From assembly GCA_010093605.1 (NCBI GenBank), contig MU004201.1, positions 470,403 to 534,402 of the forward strand: a DNA stretch of 64,000 nucleotides, given 5' to 3'. Under the pieces are notes generated by a model, which worked only from the letters and a program-made list of their open reading frames with translations, had not been told where the DNA came from and made no database searches. Made by a program: the position numbers and the translations under genes. Shown here piece by piece: positions 54,481 to 64,000 of this stretch (its first letter is position 1; each line of letters begins with the position of its first letter). Source of the stretch: Lophium mytilinum. Its lineage: Eukaryota > Ascomycota > Dothideomycetes > Mytilinidiales > Mytilinidiaceae.

Positions 54481-55124
54481 GTTAAGAGCTCTTTAATATC
54501 GATTGAATCCACCGCTTGGCTATTACGGGTCTAAATAAACGTAACCCATTAACTTTAATAGCTGATTGCGGGCGGAAACGCTGATTTATTAGAAGATAGC
54601 TTAGATTAAATATAAAGTAGTACTAAAGTAAATACGTAAGCGTATATAGGCGATAGAAAAGAGAGTAATATAACGCTTAGTAGCTACGTAGGACGGAAGC
54701 TGTATAGATCTACATAAGTTAGCCTTAGAGATATAGAGGAGAAAGCTAGCGGAGGCCTTAGCCCATAATCACCTCCCGTCACGTCACCGTAAGCACCGAG
54801 TGCAGCGTCCCCGTGACCCTATGCTCCCCCGGGCTATAGTCGTCTTAGTCTTGCGATTTTGCAGTAATGCCTTCTAATGTCTTAATCCTATATAGGTTTA
54901 CGGCGTTCACGCTGCTAGGATAAAGGCTAGTCCTTAAAGTCTATAAAACAGTCTTTTTCTTAGGGGGAGGAGGCTTTTTTTATACTCTCTAACTTCTTTA
55001 CAACAGTACTAGGTCCTTCTTACTAGCCTTTTAGTGCTTCAGGATTAGGATCCCAGTAATAACTATGAAAGATAAGGATAAGAAAGATAGACGGAGTGTC
55101 GGGAGCTATGCTGCGCAAGCTGCG
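54481..55124. other. RIP-like TA-rich stretch
   Basis: Dense TA dinucleotides at 54530-54760, then a stretch with a long T-rich tract near 54973-54985. A plus-strand word DGSCIDLHKLALE appears near 54690-54730, suggesting a destroyed exon, family unknown. Confidence 0.35.
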
Positions 55125-55477
55125 GGCCTGTATTTATTTTGATTTTTGATGCGAACGTTAAGGGCTCATCCGGCTCCTATACAGCGCACAGTTAACTTTT
55201 TAAGCCGTAGGTGGATAGGCGTGCTGCAGGTGCGGGTGCGCGAGGCCTAAGCAAGTGTAAAACTAATATTCTATAATGTAGAATGTCTGTTCAACAATAT
55301 ACGTTTTATGAAGGACTTGTGTAAGCCCCCTAATTTCCGCGCCCATGTAGCGTACAGGGGCTTTACCACTAATCTTTTAGCTCACGGGCGGGCTAGCCTG
55401 TGCGCGGTGTGGAAATCATGTAGAGTTTAGAGTAGAACTCCAAAAAACCGCTATACTGCTTAAAAGGTTAGTTTCTA
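55125..55477 (+). repeat. Dispersed repeat family, copy 2 (partner at 22545-22918)
   Basis: Same orientation and block order as copy 1. Contains 'gcgcgaggcctaagca' and 'ggggctttacca'. It lies 190 bp before the MITE at 55671. Confidence 0.6.
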
Positions 55478-55670
55478 TACTTGCAGGTAAAGACAGCCGA
55501 GGTTTACCAGAACTAGTTTTGCTAAAAGCATAGTACTGCGAGGTGTTACTTTAGGAATTCTACCTCTTCTTCAACGTACTTTTATAACTTAGTATCTGTG
55601 CTAATCCACCGGATGCATCTAGAGGCTACATATTATCTAACAATATACCCCTACTCTTATTTTCTAGAAT

Positions 55671-56336
55671 AAGCCTAATTATCACCCCCCTTTTTGCTAC
55701 GTATTACCCCCCTTTTCACTCCATATCACCCCCCCTACATTAGGCTAGCTCCGGCCCGTAAGAATACTGTTCCACCAATCCAACTTACTTGCTTGCCTGC
55801 TCGTGCTTAATAAGGAATTTATATTACTACTGCACTCTCTCTTAATATATCACCAGCCTCACCACCATACTGGATAAGCAGGCACTCCAACAGCTACTTA
55901 GGGCTTAATTTTCTTAGTCCCCAGTAGCTAACTAGGCCCTAAGGATGCCCCTATGTCTACGCCTAAGGAAGAGACTGCCCGTGGTGAAGAAACTAGAAGG
56001 TATTTAGGTGTAAAGCTATAGTTTATAGGCGTAGTTAACATTCCTTTTAGCCAGCAATTGGACGGCGGCCATCTAGACTTCTTCCGCTGGTAGAGTAGCT
56101 ATAATAGATAGAGTGAATAGAGTCCTGTTAGCGTAGGTAGTGCAGCCTTTCCGTTTTATAATGCATAGGTACTTGCCATTTTACGCAGCCCTAGCTCCGC
56201 CTCGAAAAGGTAAACGAGCGAGTTTAATTAGAGGAACAATATTTATACGGGCCGGAGCTAGGCCTAATTAAGGGGGGGTAATATGGAGTGAAAAGGGGGG
56301 TAATACGTAGCAAAAAGGGGGGTAATAATTAGGCTT
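55671..56336. mobile_element. 666-bp MITE with about 88-bp terminal inverted repeats
   Basis: The left arm (55671-55758) begins aagcctaattat and ends ctccggcccg. The right arm (56248-56336) is its near-exact reverse complement, beginning cgggccggag and ending ttaggctt. Both arms carry three C-rich/G-rich blocks ('cacccccc', 'ttttgctacgtattac', 'ttttcactccatat'). The 490-bp interior is noncoding. No transposase is present. A target duplication could not be fixed with confidence: 'attttct' occurs close on both sides, but not directly at the ends. Superfamily unassigned. Confidence 0.88.
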
Positions 56337-56519
56337 GTCTATTTTCTATACCCTATATTAGATCTAAACTTCTAATATATATAGCTTACTAGCCTATATT
56401 AGCCTGCAAGCTACAAGGTAGTAATAGTTATGTAATACCAATTAGAAGGCTGCCACTTAGCGTTCTTAAGATAGTTGCAGGCCCTGCTTTAAAGGTATAG
56501 AGTTGGTGTAAGAATAGAT

Positions 56520-56760
56520 TAATAGATAGATAGATAGATAGATAAATAGAGAAAAAGTAATAAATTTATAAGTAGATATATAGGTAGATAAAAGAGCATT
56601 AAATAATTAAATAGATAAAATATAAAAATATTAAAATATAAGAAACTAAATAGATAGATAAATAGATAAATAGATAAAGAGTAAGTAACTAGTATATAAT
56701 TAGAAGTATAGATAGATATATAAATACTAAAAGTTTAGTAGATAGATAGATAATTATAAA
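56520..56760. repeat. GATA-rich microsatellite cluster
   Basis: Runs of 'tagatagatagata' at 56520-56550, 56650-56690 and 56738-56760, among A/T-only sequence. Similar TATC runs occupy 63780-64000 on the other side of the LINE. Confidence 0.85.
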
Positions 56761-57640
56761 AAGTAGTTAGAACCTATCTTATTAAACCTTTATATCTTTA
56801 CCTAAAATTATATAGTACTCTATAGTATATTATTATTATTATTAAATTCTATTACGCTAGTGTAGCTCCCGTTAGGGTCCATATAGCTATTCTATCTAGG
56901 CTAATTTATAAGGGGAAACTGTTTGCTACCGGGCAGCGTTCGGGTGAAAACCTCGTCCTCTATTATATCTGGCGTTAGGCGCCCTTCTCCTTTATATTTT
57001 ACTATAGGGGATATATAGTAGGTCTATAAGAACTGCTATAGAATAAGCCATTAAAATGCGTCTTCCTATATCTATCCGGGAAGGTTCGTCGTCGTCCTTC
57101 TAGGTTTGGGCCGAGTGGAATCCAGATGCGAGGCTAGTATAGAATTAGCGTAAGGGCCCGCGTGCAAGTGGTGCGCTCGCGGGGCCTTTATCTAAGGTAA
57201 TAAGGTAAAATAAATAGTAGCCGTGTAGGCTGTTAGAGATGGAAAGGCTGCGCGGCGTGTAGGTAGTATATAGCGGAGGTATATAGAAAGTATATAGTTT
57301 ATAGGCAGGCTATAAGAGTAGAAGGGCTGCAAGCGGCTATATAGAGTTTGCAGCCGTAGTGGCACGTATAAGCCTCTGTGGCATGGCTAACAGCTATAGG
57401 AGGGCTAAGAGTGTAGAGTATATAGTTTATAGTCTGCAATTAGGAAGTATACAGCCGCTTATAGCAAGTATAAGCCCTTATAGCATAACTAACTAATAGC
57501 GGGAGGGAGGGAGCCGCGTGTATATACTGTTGTAAAGTAGGTAGGCTGTTTAGAAATAGGAGGGCTGTAAGGGATAGGAAGTATATAGAAAGTATACATT
57601 GCAGGGTATATAGCAGAGACCTAAAGCTAACTATCTATAC
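56761..57640. other. RIP-mutated TA-rich flank
   Basis: CA is almost absent and TA very common. Repeated words 'agtatatagtttatag' and 'ggctgtaagg' suggest decayed transposon DNA. No frame is readable. Confidence 0.5.
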
Positions 57641-57688
57641 CAAGTACTAGTTAAGAGGGGGCGCTAAGGCCCGCTGTAGTGTAGTTAG

Positions 57689-57852
57689 GGGTAATAGTAA
57701 GGCTATAGGTAATAGTAAGGCTATAGGTAATAGTAAGGCTATAGGTAATAGTAAGGCTATAGGTAATGGCAAGGCTATTAGTAATGGCAAGGCTGTTAGT
57801 TATAGCAAGGCTGTTGGTTATAGCAAGGCTATAGGTAATGGCAGGGCTGTAG
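57689..57852. repeat. 18-bp minisatellite at the 3' side of the LINE, about 9 units
   Basis: ggtaatagtaaggctata repeats with variants (gtaatggcaaggctgtta). A related repeat with 'ttatagcaaggctgcagg' lies between ORF1 and ORF2 of the LINE at 61366-61440. Confidence 0.85.
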
Positions 57853-58149
57853 TATTAAGCGGGAGGGCTAGGTCTACTCCCTTTCCATCTCTCTCGCCAT
57901 TAAGAGGTAGGGTAGCAGGTCTATTTTCTATAGAAACTACCTAGCTACTACCTTAGGTCCCTTTTTACTTTTATATATTTCCTTATACATCCAAGTCTTT
58001 ACTTCCTTAAATAGTTCGCCTCTACCCTCTATATGCCTCTTGCAGTTTATTACTACATAGCGTGGCAATTAGAGGCCGTGCCCGCAGGGGCAGGCTAGTG
58101 TTAGGTAGCCTAGCACCCGCATACGGTGCAGGTATCCGTTAAGCCCTAT

Positions 58150-59960
58150 ATGCTCTATTTATAGGTTTATAAGAATAGTGCTTTTAACCTTTATAAGCCC
58201 TTTATATATAGTCTCCTATTATTTACTCTATTTAGTATTAAGGGCCGGCGTTAGTAGCCCGCGCCGTTCTATTTTATAAAAGGACTCCCATGCCTTCTCC
58301 CACCTTTCTTTATATTTGCATTTAATCGTAAATCGCCTTAAGCGCTCGTAGGCTTTATCTAATTTGTCTTTATACCTAGTGCATAACCTTATAGCCTTTA
58401 CTGCAAGGTTACGGAGTATATTACAGCAGCTAGGGCCGTACTTTAGCCTTATAAGTAGCCTATAGTAGGTGTAGATTTCCTGTTATATATTGCTGCATGC
58501 TGTTTTAATATACTAGCGTGCTGGCCCTTTGCGCGTGTAGTCCGCGTAAGCCACTATAAGTTCCTCTAGTTTTAGCTAGAGTAGTAGGCATAACGTTTTA
58601 TATTCTAGTACTGTAGTGCTTATAGTCTTATAGGCCCCTAAGATTCTCCGGAGGCATTAGTTCTGGGTTATTTTAAGCTGCTTAATCTTTGTCTTACTAA
58701 GCTGCTCCGGCATGCCTAGTACAGTGTACTAGGTAGTGCATCCGTATATAATGGCAGGCCGGACCACTACCAAGTATATTAGGTGTGCTTTCCTAAAGCT
58801 AGCGCCCTAGATAGATGCTATAAGCCGCGTAAGTACCCCTATCTAGGTTACAGCTTTATTCTTTATAATGCTAATGTGCGGGCCCTATTTAAGCTTTAAG
58901 TCTACCTACACTCCTAGTACTCTTAGGTCCATTATAGGGCCCTCCGTGAAGCCTTATATATTAACTGTAGCTCTTAGGTTAACTTCTTTATAGGCTCTTG
59001 TAAAGTGTATTAGGTAATATTTATCTAGTGCGAATACTACGCCGTACTTTCTTGCCTATTCCATGCATCTATTGTAGGCTCTCTTAATGGCCCTGCAGTT
59101 TGCCTCTGTGGTTCTACTATATATAAGGATATTTATATTATCTATAAACCCGTAGGCCGTTATATTGCCGTTCTAAAGGGTTAGCAGTAGTATACTAGCG
59201 AAGAAGAGGAAGAGGATGGGCGATAGGGAGGAGCCCTGCGGAATGCCTGTAGTAACTGCAATTAGTTCTACTATGTAGCTTCCTATAGAGAGCCTAGTTA
59301 TGCGGTCTTATAGAAAGGACCTAGTAAACCTTATTATCTACTCCAGTACACTCTAGACCCGTAGGTTGTATATTATTTATTCATGTAAGACTTAATTAAA
59401 CGCTCCTAATATATCTAGGCTAAGAAGTAATGCTATAAGCCGTGGGTTTCCTTTCTATACAGTATAAATTTATTCTATAAGGAGTTTAAGTGCTGTCTAT
59501 ATAGAGCGTTCCGGCCGTGCCCCTATTTAGCTAGGCGGTAGCATACCCTTTTCCTCTACTATCTTAAAGAGCCTCTTAGCTATAATGCGTTTAAATAGCT
59601 TACCTATTATTTCTAGCAGCGCAATAGGCCTGTAGGCTTTCGCTATTATATAGAACGCTTTCTAGGGTTTACGTAGAACTACCGTAATTAATTCTTTAAA
59701 CGGGCGGGGGTAGTGTCCTCTATATAGGTACTTTATAAAGAAGCGGGCGAGTACTAGTGCTAGTTATATCTTGCACTTCTTTAGGAATCTATTTATAATT
59801 CCTGTAATTCTAGAGGCCTTATCTAGCGCGATTTCTATTAGTGCTAAGAGTATGTCTTCTATAGTAACTTCTATAGAGGTAGTGTATAGTTCTAGGTATT
59901 AGAACCCTTCTAGGTTAGATAGGTTAGCTTCCACCGGTGGTGGAAAGAACTATTTGGCGA
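58150..59960 (-). pseudogene. LINE ORF2: reverse transcriptase domain
   Basis: Readable motifs in order: LLEIIGKLFKRIIAKRL (finger/palm), GARPERS, ALLLSLDILGAFN (catalytic D of the A motif), TGIPQGSSLSPILFLFFAS (B motif, 59224-59252) and AYGFIDNINILIYS at about 59125-59165, where the catalytic F-x-D-D box has become IDN. Then LDKYYLIHFTRAYKE and VDLKLKWGPHI follow, and further on RILGAYKT near 58650. The D-to-N change in the metal-binding pair would inactivate the enzyme, as do at least ten TAG/TAA stops. Confidence 0.9.
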
Positions 59961-60149
59961 GTATGCATGCTTTTATCTTGTTATCTGCATGCAGGGTAGA
60001 GTTACCTGGCCAGGAGAGGGGGGGAAATTAAGGAGGGGGCCTCGATTCCTTTCTAACCGTGCGGCCCCATTTAGCTAGTTTCTATGCCCCTTTAGGGTTG
60101 TTCGTTACCTTCTCCACCGTGCGGCGCTATGCCTTAGTGCTCTCTTTCT

Positions 60150-61330
60150 ATATAGCTCTTTTCTTATAGTTATACTAGACCTAGTATAATATCTAGTCCT
60201 CTATAGAGCGTAACGAGCGCTATATTCTATACGCCCGCCTAGTCTTATATACCTCCTCTAAGTACTTCTTAGTCTAGAATAGTAATGCGTGCTATAAGGG
60301 CCGTGCTATTAGTACTATAGTATTAATAGTAATTTTAATAAGTTAGTAGAGAATGCGTATAAAGTTATCTAGGTCTTCTTCTTCTTTATTGTCCAGGGGG
60401 TTATTCTAGTTTTCCAGCTTAACTAGCTAGGCTGCAAGGTGCTCCTATACGTCCTTCTATATAATATTCTTCTATAGCCGGCGTAGGGGCTATTTAGTTG
60501 CTAGTAGTAGTGTAATATTAAATTCCGTGTATATAGGGCGGTAGTCTAAGTAATAGTTCTACTCCTCTTAAACTATGCAGGATGTTATATATTTTATTAG
60601 CCATTTAGATATAAACATAAGGTTAATTATAGTCTACTACGTTCCTCTTACCTATATTTCTATGCCCTCCTCTATAGCTAGGGTTAGGCCTGCTTCCATT
60701 ATAATGCGAATAAGCTCCTTAGCTTACTCTTCTACACTAATTACCTATATTCCTCCCTAGGACGGGTAGTATAGGTTTATATCGCCTATAAGTATATGCT
60801 CTGCCTCCTTATATAGTATAGAGGGCAGCGTGGCTACAATCCTATATAGCTTTAGGTTGTAGATGTTATAAATTTAAATGTCCTCTCCCCCGGCCTGGAG
60901 GGAGAGGGTAATAAGGTCTGGTAAGTAGTACTCTATAGTCTATTAGCCTAGGTTTAGGCACTTATTAATATACGTGTATATTCTAGCTTTTAGGCTTCCT
61001 CTATATAGTAGGTAGTATAATTTTATACGTAGTAAGGTGTATTTCTAGGTGTTCTTCTATAGTTCTTATATAGCTAGCACCAACGGCTAGGGCTAGGCCG
61101 CCTCTACCTTCTCGAGGAACTCCCTTTAGGTCTCTTGGCTCTTATTAACGTTGTACTATATAATAGTAAGTATATTAGGTTACCCTAACATTAGGTATCT
61201 ATAGAGTCTTTAGGGTTATTTATTACGGCCCGGCTAGCCTTAGTATAGAGCTAATAGCTCGCTGCCTCTTCTTCCTAGGTGGACGGCACCTGAGTTACGT
61301 TAAATTGCAATAGTCCGGCGTTATCACCGT
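60150..61330 (-). pseudogene. LINE ORF2: AP-type endonuclease domain
   Basis: Readable pieces are EHLEIHLTTYKIILPTI, GGEDI, IYNIYNLKLYRIVATLPSIL, then HILIGDINLYYPS (expected GDFN in APE-type endonucleases; 60756-60790), ELIRIIMEAGLTLAIEEGIE, TIINLMFISKWL and YRPIYTEFN (expected SDH-P near the end). These appear in the usual order of the exo-endo-phosphatase fold. Many TAG/TAA stops. Confidence 0.85.
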
Positions 61331-61365
61331 AGGTTGTTGTCTAAGAGTGGTGTAGCATTTTATAG

Positions 61366-61440
61366 GTAGGCTGCGGGGTTCTATAGAAAGGCTGCGGGCT
61401 GTTATAGCAAGGCTGCAGGTTGTTATAGTTAGGCTGCTGC
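61366..61440. repeat. Minisatellite in the LINE ORF1-ORF2 spacer
   Basis: About 24-bp units around 'ggctgcgg(g/a)gttctatag' and 'ggctgcaggttgttatag' repeat three times. Confidence 0.6.
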
Positions 61441-61769
61441 GTTAAATAGAAAGTATGCATTAATTAGGTAGTCTATATAGCATAGGCAGACTATAGCACT
61501 CTATTTATCTTTAGTTATTTTAGGTTCTTATGCGCGGCGAATATAGCGGATATAGGGGGGCGTCCTACTCTCCTTAGAGTGCTGCCGTCTAGTGCGTTGC
61601 TGTTCTTAGTAGCCTTCCTCTTTCTACTTACCGCGTTAAGAGCTTATAATTCTATTATGGATTGGAATATTACTATACCCGGCGTGTTATTAGTGTTATT
61701 ATTAGAGCTATTATTAGCCCTATAGTAGGTTAGTGCTGCCCACCTCTTTATATTAGCTTTTAGTTAAGC

Positions 61770-62900
61770 ATTCTTCCTTATAGTGCACGCCGCACTATAT
61801 AATAGGTGGCTTCTCTTACAGTTAGCGCACTTTCTAATGCTCTCCTCTGTGCATTATCTTATATTATGAGCTCCTGCGCACGCCGCGCATACCGCCTCCT
61901 TCTTGCAGTATCTAGCAACGTGCCTATAGCCCTGGCATTAGAAGCATTAGGTAGCTGTAAAGCCTGCCTTATACCTTATAGCCTCTAGCATGTATCCGTC
62001 CCATGCCAGCCCGCTATCTATAATCTTATTTACCATTGCCTCCGTGCCTATAGTAACTATAGCCGATAAGGCGCGCCGTTTAGGGTTATTTCTAATGGCC
62101 TAGATCTAATTTAGGTGCTTCCACGTAATCTTATATATAGCTAGGCCTAGGTATAGTGCCTTATTATCTTATATAATACTGCTTTGCAGCGTTGGGTCCT
62201 CTAGGTCCGTCTCTTTAGGTACTCCGTGCACCTCTAGGAGGACCTTAGGTAGTTAGATTTATACTGTTTTGCCTAGGACCTTTATCTATTCCTTCTTCTT
62301 TATTAGGGCTTTCTTAGCGGTTGCGTCCGGCACGTAGGCCTTCACGTCTCCGCTCTGGAGCTTTCTAACGCCGTAGATCTTTATTATGTTAGGCTCTCCT
62401 GCCGCTTAAAGCTTATAGGTAATAGTTGCGTTTAAGTCCTTATTTATTGCGGCGCGTTCCTTCTTATCCTTAATGTGTATAGTGATTTTATGGGTAGTCT
62501 ACATTACATACTCCCTATTTCCTGCAGTCTTACTATTTCTTCCTGCCGCCGTTACCGCTGTATAGGTTGTTTCTTATACAGACAGCGCCTATACGCCCTT
62601 CCGCGTTTCCTCTATTATTTTTATTATCTTTCTCCATGGCGTTTATTATAGGTCCTCCGCAGTACCTAAGAGGCTAGCTAGTACGCGCCCGGCAAAGTTC
62701 TAGAGGTGCTTAAGGGCGTTGTTCATCTCGGGGTTAGGGGATATAGGCTTATTCTGTAGGGAGTCCTGTATGCTATAGGCTTCTTTAACAAGCGCTTAAA
62801 CGTCGGCGTAGACGTTCTACTTAGTCTTCAGTTAGTAGATTTAGTTTTAGAGTTGTTGTTGGTGTTATTAGTAGTGTTGTTGTTGTTGTTGTTATTAATG
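61770..62900 (-). pseudogene. LINE ORF1 (gag-like) with three CCHC zinc knuckles
   Basis: The minus strand reads TTHKITIHIKDKKERAAINK, YGVRKLQSGDVKAYVPD, KVLLEVHGVPKETDLEDP, LGLAIYKITWKHLN and NKIIDSGLAWDGYMLEAI. At 61810-61955 three knuckles follow: CF, stop, CQGYRHVARYC; CAACAGAHNIR, stop, C; and CANCKRSHLLYSAAC. The first two have a stop inside the C-x2-C-x4-H-x4-C spacing. This RNA-binding architecture is typical of fungal Tad1-group ORF1 proteins. Stops are TAG/TAA. Confidence 0.88.
62872..62900. repeat. GTT trinucleotide microsatellite
   Basis: gttgttgttgttgttgttatt near the 5' side of LINE ORF1 (as AAC/Q-type repeats on the minus strand). Confidence 0.8.
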
Positions 62901-63059
62901 ATGCTGCACGATAGGGGTTGCGATGCGTAATTCCACCGCGACGCCGCCAGTACGGCTCGTAGAGCTCTGATACTGCGTGCGAACGTTCGTAGGGCCTTGA
63001 GTAGCCCCTAGGGGCCCTCCTTGGGTCGTATTTCCAAGGTGCTGCGAATTTAATTGCAT

Positions 63060-63780
63060 TGTTTTTCCTCTATAGTATATATAATATATTTTTAAATAAG
63101 AATTCTTTTCCTTAATATTTATATATCCTTATTCTACTTAATCTTTTAGTTAACTTAATAACTTATAGCTATAATAAGTAAAGCTTTCTTCTATTTATAA
63201 TTATTAGAAGCGAAGATAAGAGTATATATACAGCTATATAGACATTTAAGTTTATTATTTATACTATCTAAGTATAATAACTTTATATAAGCCTATATAT
63301 AATCTATATAGCCTTTCTATATAAACTTATACTTATCTATTATACTAAGTATGCTATTATATTATTACCTATCTACCTATCTAAAAGTATACTAGAACTA
63401 ATAATACTTTAACTTATTATAGGGTTATATTTCTACTATTTCTTGCTAGCCCTTATTATTATAATATCTCTTACTTTAAATTTATTTCTATGTAAGCTAA
63501 TATAAGAAATATAAATACCTAAGATTTACTATTAAAGGCTATTAATAAGGCTAGTATCTTACTCGTAATATAAGGCCCTAATTAAAGTGTAGAAAAGAAT
63601 ATATAGTATAGAGAAGTACTATTTATAGTAATACTTTATTTAAAGAAAGTATTTGAATAATAGACTATGTAAGTAGGTTAAAACTTTTAGTGTGCGCTTT
63701 TTACTAAGTAGTAGATTAATTATTAAAGTATATATGTACATAAATATATCTATATACTAATTTATTAGTTTCATCTATAC
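63060..63780. other. Extremely TA-rich flank of the LINE
   Basis: Almost every C is lost from CA contexts, leaving TA, ATA and TATA. No readable frame. Probably older, more heavily mutated repeat DNA. Confidence 0.6.
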
Positions 63781-63947
63781 GTCTACTAATTCATTACTTC
63801 TATCTATTTATCTATCTATTTATTAATCTATCTATGTATTTATCTATCTATTTATTTATTTATCTATCTATTTATCTATCTTTCTATCTATTTACTAATT
63901 CATCGCTCTTTATATACCTATGCATCTACTTACCAATTCATTAGTAT

Positions 63948-64000
<53 letters not shown>
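63780..64000. repeat. TATC microsatellite running off the window
   Basis: Interrupted runs of tatctatc, ending in an uninterrupted run of about 55 bp (63946-64000) at the right edge. Confidence 0.95.

Larger units (their letters stand above)
57900..63050 (-). mobile_element. Tad1-type non-LTR retrotransposon (LINE), RIP-mutated, nearly full length
   Basis: On the minus strand the order is 5' region (near 63050), ORF1 with three CCHC knuckles, a short spacer, and ORF2 with AP endonuclease followed by reverse transcriptase, the Tad1 layout of fungal LINEs. Both ORFs are readable almost throughout but broken by dozens of TAG/TAA stops where Q and W codons are expected. The total length (about 5.1 kb) fits somewhat shortened Tad1/MGL elements. 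The 3' end is not sharply defined: no poly(A) was identified, and an 18-bp minisatellite lies just beyond it. No target duplication was found. Confidence 0.85.

Noticed and set aside
1-64000. CRISPR arrays
   Set aside because: All regular repeats found are satellites or minisatellites without unique spacers of constant length, and the window is eukaryotic in character.
1-64000. Starship-type captain (tyrosine recombinase) gene
   Set aside because: The mix of host-gene cargo suggested a giant element, but no recombinase-like frame with R-H-R-Y order was seen on either strand.

Overview
The window looks like nuclear DNA of a filamentous ascomycete (Pezizomycotina), from a gene-poor, repeat-rich compartment that has been through repeat-induced point mutation (RIP). 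Recognisable fungal coding sequence is everywhere broken by in-frame TAG and TAA, in places where CAG, CAA or TGG would be expected. That is the footprint of C-to-T change in CpA on both strands. TGA is rare among these internal stops, and TA-rich words are strongly over-represented, most of all in the right-hand 10 kb. I found no clearly intact gene. The best uninterrupted reading frame of recognisable type is a 284-codon 2EXR-like frame at 4.1-5.0 kb, and it lacks an ATG start.

Layout, left to right. 0-0.46 kb: fragment of a Tc1/mariner-like transposase, minus strand. 0.69-3.8 kb: four unrelated tandem satellites side by side, three with nucleosome-length periods (about 170, 180 and 175 bp) and one near 87 bp. 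3.87-5 kb: a coding minisatellite and the 2EXR-like frame. 5-18 kb: mostly unrecognised sequence with small tandem and shuffled duplications and an MSH6 amino-terminal fragment at 8.6 kb. 18.9-20.6 kb: a broken zinc-binding protein (CHORD-like cysteines plus C2HC fingers). 22.5 kb: first copy of a dispersed repeat. 24-25.2 kb: ankyrin-like fragments around a piece of Ty3/Gypsy integrase. 25-30 kb: unrecognised coding-like remnants.

30.7-34.7 kb holds a long degraded reading frame on the plus strand. It is interrupted by a 440-bp hAT-type MITE with 8-bp target duplication and is bounded by 110-bp direct repeats. 35.1-37.3 kb holds fragments of the 3' end of UTP18, a C2H2 zinc-finger gene, an unrecognised fungal gene and a weak 5S rRNA-like stretch. 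38.1-43.5 kb holds more degraded coding blocks on both strands with the same GC-rich third codon positions as the 30.7-34.7 kb frame. I do not recognise the family; they could be an endogenised virus or another large element, but this is inference.

46.6-47.6 kb is the MSH6 carboxy-terminal ATPase region on the minus strand, with the block around the Walker B motif amplified in tandem about four times. 49-50.6 kb: unrecognised coding remnants and a 31-bp minisatellite. 52.7-53.4 kb: a dynamin-family GTPase pseudogene. 53.7-54.2 kb: a 246-bp tandem duplication. 55.1 kb: second copy of the dispersed repeat. 55.67-56.34 kb: a 666-bp MITE with about 88-bp terminal inverted repeats. 57.7-63.05 kb: an almost full-length Tad1-type LINE on the minus strand (three CCHC knuckles, AP endonuclease, reverse transcriptase), heavily RIP-mutated and flanked by GATA/TATC microsatellites up to the end of the window.

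Nothing here looks like a working operon or pathway. The interest lies in how the region is built: scattered host-gene pieces (MSH6 twice, UTP18, dynamin, zinc-finger genes), satellites, MITEs and a possible unknown large element, all decayed by RIP.
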